From Sphingomonas sp. 35-24ZXX (lineage in GTDB: Bacteria > Pseudomonadota > Alphaproteobacteria > Sphingomonadales > Sphingomonadaceae), in the NCBI RefSeq assembly GCF_000786215.1, contig NZ_JROG01000001.1, forward strand, positions 1 through 64,000: a stretch of 64,000 nt of DNA, read 5' to 3'. Every line of letters begins with the position of its first letter. The first letter of the stretch is position 1. Position numbers and translations under genes: made by a program. The notes beneath the pieces are model-generated. The model did not search any database and was not told the origin of the DNA. It was given only the letters and a program-made list of their open reading frames with translations. Shown piece by piece: positions 29,337 to 37,671 of the stretch.

Positions 29337-29350
29337 TGCAAACGATTGCA
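29337..29350. promoter_or_regulatory. LacI/GalR-family operator upstream of zwf
   Basis: TGCAAACGATTGCA fits the general LacI-family pattern TGNAANCGNTTNCA at every defined position, with the characteristic central CG. It is centred about 114 bases before the zwf ATG, suitable for control of the Entner-Doudoroff operon by a sugar-responsive repressor. The regulator gene is not in the window. Confidence 0.5.
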
Positions 29351-29403
29351 ATGCTAGCTGACTCAGGGTTTCCGCTAGGGCATTGTGGCATGTCTGAGCA
29401 GGG

Positions 29404-30264
29404 TTAGCCGAGCGCGCGTTCCAGCGCCGCGGTCAGCCGCAGCCCCGCCCGCAGCACCTGGGTGCGGACCACCGGGATCAGCGCCTCGATGTCTGCCTCG
29501 TCGTGCCGCGCCCGCTGGTCGCGTGTCAGGGCGGGGCCGCAGGCCGGGCCATGCTGCGCGGTCGGGTAGACGGTATCGCGTGCGATGCTCCACGATTCGA
29601 GCGCCCAGTCCTCGACCGATCCGCCGAGATGGGGTTCGCGCTCGGCGACGCTGTAGCGGCGGACCATCGGTGCGCCTTGCGTGATCGCGCGTTCGGCGAT
29701 GGGGCCATCCCAAAGCCGGTGCAGGTTCATCCGCCCTTCGACGATGCCATAAGCCGCGCTCACCCGGTTGCCGCCCAGGTCGCCACGATCGCCGCCGTGC
29801 ATCGGCTGGTGCATGTCGCCCATCATGTGCACTAGCCACGCGAGCGCCTCCAGCCGGACATGCGCAGGCAGCTTGGCATCGGCCAGCAGCGCCTCGTTGC
29901 GAGTCACCTGCGCGCCGACGCAATTGCCATTGGGGCAATTGGCCTTGAGGTCGAAAGGCTTGCAGATGTCCATGTTCACATAATGCCACGGCGCGGTGTA
30001 GCCCCAGCGCAGTTCGTCGCGGCGGACGCAGTCGGCCCAGACGCTGGCATCACCGATATTGCGCAGCGGGCAATCAGGCGTCGCGAGCAGTTTTTCGGCC
30101 CGAAACAGCGCATTCATGCGCGCCTTGGCGCGTGGTGAAAGGTTCGCCTCGGCAATTGCGGCGATGGTGCGATGGCCAAAGTCACCCCAGGCCAGCGCGG
30201 GCTGGGGGGCAAGGCTGCAGGCCAGCAGCGCCATCAGCACGAAGATGCGAAAATTGAAAATCAC
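29404..30264 (-). CDS. Secreted S1/P1-type zinc nuclease
   Basis: Exported phosphodiesterase that cuts single-stranded nucleic acids and 3'-nucleotides. 286 residues from a GTG at 30264, chosen because AAGGAG lies 5 bases upstream and it gives a clean signal peptide ending ...QPALA, so that Trp26 becomes the mature N-terminus, as the fold needs. Zinc ligands are all visible: Trp26, His31, Asp72, His94, His146, Asp150, His156 (HMMGDMHQPMH) and a later histidine and aspartate. The GTG overlaps the stop of the DUF3052 gene (GTGA). It probably scavenges nucleotides or phosphate from outside DNA and RNA. Confidence 0.92.
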   Translation of the reverse strand: MIFNFRIFVLMALLACSLAPQPALAWGDFGHRTIAAIAEANLSPRAKARMNALFRAEKLLATPDCPLRNIGDASVWADCVRRDELRWGYTAPWHYVNMDICKPFDLKANCPNGNCVGAQVTRNEALLADAKLPAHVRLEALAWLVHMMGDMHQPMHGGDRGDLGGNRVSAAYGIVEGRMNLHRLWDGPIAERAITQGAPMVRRYSVAEREPHLGGSVEDWALESWSIARDTVYPTAQHGPACGPALTRDQRARHDEADIEALIPVVRTQVLRAGLRLTAALERALG

Positions 30265-30668
30265 CAGAGCTCCTTGCGGATCACGAGCTTGAGCCCGGAC
30301 CATGTGGTATCGACCGCGCACACCTTCACATCGACCAGCCCCATGGGCAGAGCCACCGCGCGGATAACGTCCTCGGTGATGTCGGTATCCATCTTCGCGG
30401 CTTTTTTCGGCCAGCTCACCCAGATGAAGCCATCCCGGTCCATCACCGCCATCAGCCGAGGCAGTTCGCGCTCCAGCACCGCGCGCTCGGTGGTGAACAC
30501 ATGGGCTGCGGCAAAACCCTGATCAGGCGAGGTTACCGGCGCAAGATCTTCGACCTCGGCGCCAATTTCGGCCTGGACGCTCTGCGGCATGGCATCGAAC
30601 CACACCCGCATGCCTGGTTTCAGCCCCAGCTTGCGGGCCAGAGGCGTAGCCGAATAGCCCGTCGTCAT
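30261..30668 (-). CDS. DUF3052 family protein
   Basis: Cytoplasmic protein of 135 residues with the family pattern TPLARKLGLKPGMRVWF at the N-terminus, then DGFIWVSWPKKAAK (about 80-93), and a conserved end GLVDVKVCAVDTTWSGLKLV. The biochemical function of DUF3052 is not established. It sits between purL (43 bases upstream) and the S1/P1 nuclease (GTGA overlap), so it may be co-expressed with purine synthesis. Confidence 0.85.
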   Translation of the reverse strand: MTTGYSATPLARKLGLKPGMRVWFDAMPQSVQAEIGAEVEDLAPVTSPDQGFAAAHVFTTERAVLERELPRLMAVMDRDGFIWVSWPKKAAKMDTDITEDVIRAVALPMGLVDVKVCAVDTTWSGLKLVIRKELW

Positions 30669-30711
30669 GCCTTGCCCTTCCTGCGAAAAGCCCGGCGCCC
30701 GGACGGAGGGT

Positions 30712-32937
30712 TCAGGCCTCCATCCAGTCGCGGAAGAATGCGAGGTGGTGGTCCCGCAGATCGGCGACTTCGACCGCGCTGCTGCTGCCGAAGGCCACCG
30801 CGCTGCCGCCGGTCGATCCGATCATCTGCGCGCTTACGCCAGCCGCTTTCGCCGCCGCCAGCACCGCATCGGCATCGGCTGCCGTCACCACATAACGGCC
30901 TTGGCCTTCGCCGAACCAGAAGCCTGCATCGCCCTCGGCCGAGAGGGCTGCGCCGATGCCGGACGCGAGCGCCATTTCGGCGACGGCCACGGCCAGGCCG
31001 CCATCCGAGCAATCGTGCACCGCGCTGACGGCGCCGCTGGCGATCAGCCCGGCGATCACGACGCCGGCGGCGCGTTCGGCCTTCAGGTCGACCTGCGGCG
31101 GCGCGCCTTCGCGGCGGCCGTGCAGTACGTCGAGCCACAGCGACTGGCCAAGTTCATGATCGTCCTGACCGCCGATCAGCACGATCGCTTCATCTGCCGC
31201 CTTGAACGCCAGCGTGGCCATCTTGCCCAGATCCTCGATCAGGCCGATCGCGCCGATGGCGGGGGTCGGCAGGATGGCGCGGGCGATACCGTCGGGGCCG
31301 GTGGTCTCGTTGTACAGGCTGACATTGCCGCTGACGATCGGCATGTCGAGGGCCTGGCAGGCCTTGCCCATGCCCTCGATGCAGCCGACGAACTGGCCCA
31401 TGATCTCGGGCCGTTCGGGGTTGCCGAAGTTCATGCAATCGGTGGTGGCGAGCGGCCGCGCGCCGGTGCTCACGAGATTGCGATAGCATTCGGCGATCGC
31501 CTGCTTGCCGCCTTCGAACGGATCGGCAAAGCAATAGCGCGGGGTGCAATCGGTGGTGATCGCAAGCCCGCGGTTGGTGCCATGGATGCGCACGACGCCC
31601 GCATCGCCGCCCGGAATCTGCACGGTGTCGGCCATCACCATATGGTCGTACTGCTGCCAGATCCAGCTGCGGCTGGCGAGCGCGGGCGAGGCCATCAGCG
31701 CGGTCAGGTCGGCGGCCAGATCGACGCTGTCGGGCACGGTGCCCAGCGGCTCGGGCGGTGCGGTGGTGACATAAGGCCGGTTATAGGCAGGTGCGTCGTC
31801 GGCGAGCGGGCCGAGCGGAATGTCGCACACCGTCTCGCCCTTGTGCTTGAGCACCATATGGCCGGTCTCGGTGACATGGCCGATGACCGCAAAATCCAGT
31901 TCCCATTTGCGGAAGATGGCTTCGGCGAAATCCTCGCGGCCGGGCTTGAGCACCATCAGCATGCGTTCCTGCGATTCCGAGAGCATCATCTCGTACGCGG
32001 TCATGTTGGTTTCGCGCTGGGGCACATTGTCGAGGATAAGCTCGATGCCGACGCCGCCCTTGCTCGCCATCTCGACGCTGGAAGAGGTGAGGCCCGCAGC
32101 GCCCATGTCCTGGATCGCGACGATCGCATCGGAGGCCATCAGCTCGAGGCATGCCTCGATCAGCAGCTTTTCGGTGAACGGATCGCCGACCTGGACGGTG
32201 GGGCGCTTTTCCTCGCTGTCCTCGCCGAATTCGGCCGAGGCCATGGTCGCACCGTGGATGCCATCGCGGCCGGTCTTGGAGCCGACATAGACGATCGAAT
32301 TGCCCGCGCCCGAAGCTGCGGAATAGAAGATCTTGTCCTGCTCGGCGATGCCCACGGCCATCGCGTTGACCAGGATGTTGCCGTCATAGGCAGGGTCGAA
32401 ATTGGTCTCGCCGCCCACCGTCGGCACGCCGACGCAATTGCCGTATCCGCCGATGCCGGCGACCACGCCCTGCACCAGGTGCTTCATCTTGGGGTGATCG
32501 GGCCGCCCGAAGCGCAGCGCGTTCATCAGCGCCACCGGGCGAGCGCCCATGGTGAACACATCGCGCAGGATGCCGCCGACTCCGGTCGCCGCGCCCTGAT
32601 AGGGCTCGATGTAGCTTGGGTGGTTGTGGCTCTCCATCTTGAAGATGGCGGCGAGCGGCTTGCCGTCCGGGCCCGGCCCGATATCGACCACGCCTGCATT
32701 CTCGCCAGGACCGCAGATCACCTGAGGTCCGGTCGTGGGCAGGGTCTTCAGGTGCACGCGCGAGCTCTTGTAGCTGCAATGCTCGGACCACATCACCGAG
32801 AAGATGCCGAGTTCGACCAGATTGGGCTCGCGACCGAGAGCGGCCAGGATGCGCTGATATTCGTCCGGCTTCAGGCCATGTTCGGCCACGATTTCGGGGG
32901 TGATGGTCGCCACGGGCGCTGTCTGGGTCTCGCTCAT
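30712..32937 (-). CDS. purL: Phosphoribosylformylglycinamidine synthase subunit PurL
   Basis: ATP-dependent amidation of FGAR, the fourth step of purine synthesis; the 741-residue small form works with PurS and PurQ, neither of which is in the window. Landmarks: [12 protein letters not shown] (about 48-59), [35 protein letters not shown] (split by the ATP loop), [13 protein letters not shown] and [15 protein letters not shown]. First gene of purL-DUF3052-nuclease. Confidence 0.97.
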   Translation of the reverse strand: MSETQTAPVATITPEIVAEHGLKPDEYQRILAALGREPNLVELGIFSVMWSEHCSYKSSRVHLKTLPTTGPQVICGPGENAGVVDIGPGPDGKPLAAIFKMESHNHPSYIEPYQGAATGVGGILRDVFTMGARPVALMNALRFGRPDHPKMKHLVQGVVAGIGGYGNCVGVPTVGGETNFDPAYDGNILVNAMAVGIAEQDKIFYSAASGAGNSIVYVGSKTGRDGIHGATMASAEFGEDSEEKRPTVQVGDPFTEKLLIEACLELMASDAIVAIQDMGAAGLTSSSVEMASKGGVGIELILDNVPQRETNMTAYEMMLSESQERMLMVLKPGREDFAEAIFRKWELDFAVIGHVTETGHMVLKHKGETVCDIPLGPLADDAPAYNRPYVTTAPPEPLGTVPDSVDLAADLTALMASPALASRSWIWQQYDHMVMADTVQIPGGDAGVVRIHGTNRGLAITTDCTPRYCFADPFEGGKQAIAECYRNLVSTGARPLATTDCMNFGNPERPEIMGQFVGCIEGMGKACQALDMPIVSGNVSLYNETTGPDGIARAILPTPAIGAIGLIEDLGKMATLAFKAADEAIVLIGGQDDHELGQSLWLDVLHGRREGAPPQVDLKAERAAGVVIAGLIASGAVSAVHDCSDGGLAVAVAEMALASGIGAALSAEGDAGFWFGEGQGRYVVTAADADAVLAAAKAAGVSAQMIGSTGGSAVAFGSSSAVEVADLRDHHLAFFRDWMEA

Positions 32938-33058
32938 GGCCCCGCGCTTTACGCGGCTGTGCGCGATCGGGGAAGGGGGAGAATGCGGGGAAAATCAGGC
33001 CCCATGCAATTTGTATCCGGCGCGGGCTCGCAGCAGGCGACGAACCCGCGTCAGGGTG

Positions 33059-33355
33059 TCAGCGGTCGCTGGCCGTTTCGGTTTCGGCAAGCGGCGTGAC
33101 CGCGCTGCGGTGGAAGCGGACTTCGTTGTCGCCAACGGTGCCGGTGACGCGCTTGTCCGAAACGCGCAGGGTGAAGCGCTTGCCCGAGCGGGTTTCGGTG
33201 CCGTCGATGATCTTGTGATTGCCCACCGTCTTGACGGTGTAGACATAACGGTCGCCGGCATGTTCGAAGGTGACGTGCTCCGGCTCGGCGGCATGCGCGG
33301 CTGCGGGCAGTGCCATCAGGGCGAAGGGAAGAACGAGAAGGCTGTGCTTTTTCAT
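33059..33355 (-). CDS. Small secreted protein, function unknown
   Basis: 98 residues from the ATG at 33355, with a clear signal peptide (MKKHSLLVLPFALMALPAAA, cleavage after HAA). The mature part (VTFEHAGDRYVYTVKTVGNH..., TRSGKRFTLRVSDKRVTGTVG) is predicted beta-rich with repeated aromatic and basic residues and no Cys. I know no named family. It is divergent from xseB and downstream of nothing, so it is probably transcribed alone. Confidence 0.7.
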   Translation of the reverse strand: MKKHSLLVLPFALMALPAAAHAAEPEHVTFEHAGDRYVYTVKTVGNHKIIDGTETRSGKRFTLRVSDKRVTGTVGDNEVRFHRSAVTPLAETETASDR

Positions 33356-33463
33356 GATGTTGGTCCCTGTTCTTTGGAATTGAACTGCCGTCATCATCCT
33401 CTGTTATTGTGCAATGCAACATGTCAAAGGCTAGGAAATCTGGCAAATGCAATTAATTTCTTC

Positions 33464-33486
33464 GCAGTTGCAACATATGAAACTGC
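33464..33486. promoter_or_regulatory. Inverted repeat between the small secreted protein and xseB
   Basis: GCAGTT and AACTGC separated by 11 bases, within an A/T-rich gap that must hold both divergent promoters. Candidate operator only; nearby GCAACATGT and GCAACATAT are also repeated. Confidence 0.25.
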
Positions 33487-33555
33487 AGCCCCGGTCGGGC
33501 AGTCGCATCTGCAATCGCCTTGACCACGCGCAGGCCAGCGGTCAAAGCTGTGTGC

Positions 33556-33804
33556 ATGATTGAAGCCAATGCCGTTCCCGCCGATCTGTCGTTCGAAGAT
33601 GCCCTGAAGGAGCTGGAGGTCATCGTGCGCCAGCTGGAATCGGGCGATGTTCCGCTGGATGCCTCGATCAGCCTGTACGAACGCGGTGACCTTTTGCGAG
33701 GCCACTGCCAGAAGCGCCTCGACGCGGCACAGGCGCGGATCGAGAAGATTCGCGTCGGATCCGATGGTCAGGCGGCGGGCACCATGCCCTTCGATGCCGG
33801 CTGA
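33556..33804 (+). CDS. xseB: Exodeoxyribonuclease VII small subunit
   Basis: 82 residues from the ATG at 33556 (MIEANAVPADLSFEDALKEL). The XseB helical pattern is plain: LSFEDALKELEVIVRQLESG, then VPLDASISLYERGDLLRGHC. It binds XseA, which is not in the window. Followed by ispA, the usual alphaproteobacterial order. Confidence 0.92.
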   Translation: MIEANAVPADLSFEDALKELEVIVRQLESGDVPLDASISLYERGDLLRGHCQKRLDAAQARIEKIRVGSDGQAAGTMPFDAG

Positions 33805-33867
33805 CGGCTTGAGCATGCGCGCAGGCAGACAATCCGGCGACGAGACCGGGGCAGGGGAGCAGAGACG

Positions 33868-34773
33868 ATGACCACGACGATCAACGACACCATGCTGTCC
33901 GAAGCGTTCCGCCAGATTTCGCAGGACGTCGACGCGTGTTTCGATGCGTTGCTGGCTGTGCCGGATGATCCGCGGGCCGTGCTGTATGAAGCGATGCGCC
34001 ACGCGGCGATCGGCGGCGGCAAGCGCGTTCGCCCGTTGCTGCTCACGGCAACGGCAGCGATGTTCAATGTCGATCGGCCACTGGCGGTCCGCGTCGCCTG
34101 CGCGGTCGAGGCGATCCATGTCTACTCGCTGATTCATGACGATCTGCCATGCATGGATGACGATGATGTGCGGCGCGGCAAGCCGACGGTGCACAAGGCG
34201 TTCAACGATGCGGTCGCGGTGCTGGCAGGGGATTCGCTGCATGCCCTGGCCTTCGAGATCCTGGCCGGCGCGCAATCGCACCCCGAGCCGTTCATCCGCT
34301 CCGAGCTGATCATGACGCTGGCAGAGGCCAGCGGCCCCAATGGCATGGCGGGCGGCCAGATGATGGATCTGGAGGCGGAAAAGTCGCGGTTTGATCTGCC
34401 CACCGTCACCAAATTGCAGCGGTTGAAGACCGGCGCGCTGATTGCCGCTTCGGTCGAGATGGGCGCGATTCTGGGCAATGTGCCGATCGAGGGCCGCACT
34501 GCGCTGCGCGCTTATGCCCGCGACATCGGCCTTGCCTTCCAGATTGCCGACGACATCATGGACGAGGTCGGCGACGAGGCACTCGCGGGCAAGGCGCTGC
34601 ACAAGGATGCGGCGGCGGGCAAGGAGACGTTCCTGTCGCTGCTCGGGCTGGAGCGCGCGCGCGAACAGGCCTTTTTCCTGGTCGATCAGGCGGTAGGCCA
34701 TCTTGCCAGCTATGGACGCGAGGCCGATCTGCTGCGCGCACTGGCCCGCTATATCGTCGAACGCGACAACTGA
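33868..34773 (+). CDS. ispA: Farnesyl/geranyl diphosphate synthase
   Basis: Short-chain trans-prenyltransferase of 301 residues that condenses IPP with allylic diphosphates. The first Asp-rich motif is DDLPCMDDDDVRRGKPTVH (91-109) with the two-residue insertion typical of bacterial FPP synthases; the second is QIADDIMDEVGD (about 229-240). GGKRVRPLL (50-58) binds IPP. Sits between xseB and coaD. Confidence 0.95.
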   Translation: MTTTINDTMLSEAFRQISQDVDACFDALLAVPDDPRAVLYEAMRHAAIGGGKRVRPLLLTATAAMFNVDRPLAVRVACAVEAIHVYSLIHDDLPCMDDDDVRRGKPTVHKAFNDAVAVLAGDSLHALAFEILAGAQSHPEPFIRSELIMTLAEASGPNGMAGGQMMDLEAEKSRFDLPTVTKLQRLKTGALIAASVEMGAILGNVPIEGRTALRAYARDIGLAFQIADDIMDEVGDEALAGKALHKDAAAGKETFLSLLGLERAREQAFFLVDQAVGHLASYGREADLLRALARYIVERDN

Positions 34774-34803
34774 CCGCAACAGCGGCACCAAAGGAGCAGG
34801 CCG

Positions 34804-35304
34804 ATGCGCATAGGGGTTTATCCGGGGACGTTCGATCCCATCACTCTGGGCCATATGGACATCATCCGGCGCGGCGCGAAGCTGGTCGATCGGCTGATCA
34901 TCGGCGTCACCACCAACATCGCCAAAAGCCCGATGTTCTCCGATGATGAGCGGATGGAGATGGTGCGCCGCGAGGTTGCCAATATCGAGGATTCGAACAT
35001 CACGGTGGTGGGCTTCAGTTCGCTGCTGATGGATTTTGCCGAGGCGCAGGGCGCTTCGGTGGTGATCCGCGGGATTCGCGGCGTCACCGATTTCGAATAT
35101 GAATATCAGCTCACCGGGATGAACCGCCAGCTGAACGACCGGATCGAGACCGTCTTCCTGATGGCAGATGTTTCGCTGCAGCCGATCGCCTCGCGCCTGG
35201 TCAAGGAAATCGCGATCTATGGCGGGCAGATCCACCGGTTCGTGACCGATGCGGTGCGGGTCGATGTCGAAAGCCGCGTGCGCGAAACCGGGCTGAAGGG
35301 GTGA
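34804..35304 (+). CDS. coaD: Phosphopantetheine adenylyltransferase
   Basis: Penultimate step of coenzyme A synthesis. The 166-residue protein has PGTFDPITLGHMDIIRR with the T/HxGH nucleotidyltransferase motif at 14-17, and GIRGVTDFEYEYQLTGMNR and SRLVKEIAIYGG typical of CoaD. GGAG lies just before the ATG. Confidence 0.97.
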   Translation: MRIGVYPGTFDPITLGHMDIIRRGAKLVDRLIIGVTTNIAKSPMFSDDERMEMVRREVANIEDSNITVVGFSSLLMDFAEAQGASVVIRGIRGVTDFEYEYQLTGMNRQLNDRIETVFLMADVSLQPIASRLVKEIAIYGGQIHRFVTDAVRVDVESRVRETGLKG

Positions 35305-35433
35305 CGCAGCGCACAGCGCGCGGCCCCCAAGTTCATTCATGACAGGCTCAGATGCTTTAGCTATAGCCGTGCCCGAAACGGGGCAGGCCCAGCTGCGCCA
35401 CCCCGGCTGAATGGAACAGGAATGCCCGGTTAT

Positions 35434-36399
35434 ATGCCCAACATCTTCAAATCGCTTGCTGCCCTGTCGTTCATCCCGATGCTGCTAGCCCCTATGACCG
35501 TCCAAGCGCAGGACGCCACGACGGCCGGCCAGTCGCAGCTGGAGGCTGACAAGGCAGCCGGACTCGTCGCGCGCGAGGCCGAGAAGGAAGCGGCGAAGAT
35601 CCGCAAGGAGCAGGAAAAGGAAGCCGAAAAGGCGGCCAAGGAAGCGCAGAAGGAAGAGGACCGGATCGCCAAGGCTGCCGAAAAGGAAGCCCGCAAGGCT
35701 GCGAAGGCCGAAGCAGAGGCCTCCGAGGACAAGAGCAAGGAAGCCCGCAAGGCTGCGCGGAACGCCGAGAAGGAAGCGCAGGATCAGCGCGACAACAACG
35801 CCGCCGATGCCTCGGTGCTTGCAGCGCCGCTGGTTCCGACCCCCGACAAGGCCGATCCCGACAACATCCTGTTTCTCGACCTGTCGACCGGTGGCCGCGT
35901 GACCATCCAGCTCTACCCCGAAATCGCCCCGAACCATGTCGAGCGGATCAAGACGCTCACGCGGCAGGGCTTTTACGATGGCATCATCTTCCACCGGGTG
36001 ATCGAGGGTTTCATGGCGCAGACCGGTGACCCGACTGGCACCGGCACGGGCGGATCGGACCTTCCCGATGTCGCGGCCGAGTTCAACAAGTTCCCGCATC
36101 TGCGCGGCAGCCTGTCGATGGCCCGTGCGCAGGATCCCAACAGCGCCAACAGCCAGTTCTTCATCGTGTTCTATCCGCGCTTCTCGCTGGACAACAGCTA
36201 CACCAACTTCGGTCGCGTGCTTTCGGGCATGGAATATGTCGACGCCATTCCGCGCGGCGAGCCGCCCTCGGAGCCGGCCCGCATCCTGCAGGCCTCGCTG
36301 AAGTCGCAGAACAAGCCGCAGCCCAATTTCGCCGCAGCGGCCAAGCCGGCGGAACGCGCGATTTCGGTGGATGATCTCAACGCGCCGATCAAGAACTGA
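35434..36399 (+). CDS. Secreted cyclophilin-type peptidyl-prolyl isomerase with a long charged helix
   Basis: 321 residues from the ATG at 35434 (MPNIFKSLAA), four residues after another ATG at 35422. Signal peptide to about residue 25 (VQAQ). Residues about 35-120 are almost only Lys, Glu, Ala, Arg and Asp in a repeating pattern (EKEAAKIRKEQEKEAEKAAK), predicted to form a coiled coil or single alpha-helix. The cyclophilin domain follows (about 140-285) with FYDGIIFHRVIEGFMAQTGD, and SQFFIVFYP; the catalytic Arg is in FHRV. It should act on periplasmic proteins, the helix perhaps serving as a spacer or a peptidoglycan/protein contact. Between coaD and queA. Confidence 0.9.
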   Translation: MPNIFKSLAALSFIPMLLAPMTVQAQDATTAGQSQLEADKAAGLVAREAEKEAAKIRKEQEKEAEKAAKEAQKEEDRIAKAAEKEARKAAKAEAEASEDKSKEARKAARNAEKEAQDQRDNNAADASVLAAPLVPTPDKADPDNILFLDLSTGGRVTIQLYPEIAPNHVERIKTLTRQGFYDGIIFHRVIEGFMAQTGDPTGTGTGGSDLPDVAAEFNKFPHLRGSLSMARAQDPNSANSQFFIVFYPRFSLDNSYTNFGRVLSGMEYVDAIPRGEPPSEPARILQASLKSQNKPQPNFAAAAKPAERAISVDDLNAPIKN

Positions 36400-36403
36400 A
36401 CAT

Positions 36404-36484
36404 TTCCGGTTCTCCGGTGAACGCCGGAGCCCAGGAACCGGATAGCGCAACATCGCGCCAGGATTCCGGCTTTCGCCGGAAAGC
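36404..36484. repeat. REP-like palindromes before queA
   Basis: CTCCGG-TGAACG-CCGGAG (36412-36429) and TTCCGGC-TTTC-GCCGGAA (36464-36481). The second shares its arms with the unit at 17596-17613. Dispersed repeat family; may attenuate transcription between ppi and queA. Confidence 0.55.
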
Positions 36485-36506
36485 GCATTGGTGCTAGGGG
36501 CGCGCG

Positions 36507-37538
36507 ATGCGCGTTGACGATTTCGATTTCGACCTTCCTTCCGAACGCATAGCCCTGCGTCCGGTGCGCCCGCGCGATGCGGCCAAGATGCTGTGCGTGC
36601 GCACAGATGGCATGGCCGACGCCACGGTCCGCGATCTCTCTCGCCTGCTGGCGCCCGGCGATTGCCTAGTGTTCAACGACACCCGCGTCATCCCTGCGCA
36701 GCTGGAGGGCGTGAAACTGGAGGGGCAGGCGCGGATCGGCGCGACGCTGCACAAGCGCCTCGATCTGCGCCGCTGGCAGGCCTTCGTCCGCAACGCCAAG
36801 CGGCTGCGGGTGGGCGATGTCGTCGATTTCGGCGCAGGCGTGCTGGCCGATGTCGAAGCGCGCGGCGACGATGGTTCGATCACGCTGGCGTTCCAGGGCG
36901 ACGAGCCGGTGGAACTGCTGCTCGAGCGCACGGGCACCATGCCGCTGCCGCCGTATATCGCCGCCAAGCGCGCGATCGACGAAGCCGATCGTGAGGATTA
37001 CCAGACCCGCTTTGCGCAAAAGGACGGCGCGGTCGCAGCGCCCACCGCATCGCTGCATTTCACCGATCGGATGATGGCCGAGCTGGCCGCAGCCGGGATC
37101 GAGCATGCCACGCTGACGCTGCATGTCGGCGCGGGCACATTCCTGCCGGTCAAGGCGGATGACACCGCCGACCACCAGATGCACGCCGAATGGGGGCGGA
37201 TCGATGCCGAGACCGCCGCCCGGCTGAACGCGGTGCGCGCGCGCGGCAACCGGGTCATCGCGGTGGGCACCACCGTGCTGCGCCTGATCGAGAGCGCTGC
37301 CGACACGGACAACATCATCCACCCGTTCGAGGGCGACACCGCGATCTTCATCACGCCGGGCTACCGCTTCAAGGGAATCGACGGCCTGATGACCAATTTC
37401 CACCTGCCGCGGTCGACCCTGTTCATGCTGGTCTCGGCGCTGATGGGGCTGGATGTGATGAAAGCGGCCTATACGCACGCCATCGAAAACGAATACCGGT
37501 TCTATTCCTACGGGGATTCCTCGCTGCTGCTCCCCTGA
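36507..37538 (+). CDS. queA: S-adenosylmethionine:tRNA ribosyltransferase-isomerase
   Basis: Adds the epoxycyclopentane ring from SAM onto preQ1-modified tRNA, the step after Tgt. The 343-residue protein begins [19 protein letters not shown] and contains TEVH-like family segments such as [34 protein letters not shown] and [20 protein letters not shown]. Starts 23 bases after the REP-like palindromes. Not followed by tgt here. Confidence 0.96.
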   Translation: MRVDDFDFDLPSERIALRPVRPRDAAKMLCVRTDGMADATVRDLSRLLAPGDCLVFNDTRVIPAQLEGVKLEGQARIGATLHKRLDLRRWQAFVRNAKRLRVGDVVDFGAGVLADVEARGDDGSITLAFQGDEPVELLLERTGTMPLPPYIAAKRAIDEADREDYQTRFAQKDGAVAAPTASLHFTDRMMAELAAAGIEHATLTLHVGAGTFLPVKADDTADHQMHAEWGRIDAETAARLNAVRARGNRVIAVGTTVLRLIESAADTDNIIHPFEGDTAIFITPGYRFKGIDGLMTNFHLPRSTLFMLVSALMGLDVMKAAYTHAIENEYRFYSYGDSSLLLP

Positions 37539-37671
37539 GGTCCGATCCGGAGCGGTGGCTCACCCATCAGCAGCCGGTTTTCTGCTCTGCGCACACACTC
37601 CCTGAGCGCAACGCATTGCTTTTGCCGGGTGGAGCGATACCAATGGGGGTTCATCGCAACGGGAGGGCAGC

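Noticed and set aside
30667-33099. 810-codon forward frame opposite purL
   Set aside because: Mirror frame of purL; Gly/His/Arg-rich without motifs, while purL on the other strand has all family signatures.
33424-35340. 638-codon reverse frame across xseB, ispA and coaD
   Set aside because: Spans three well-supported forward genes with normal spacing and RBSs; an antisense artefact of high GC.
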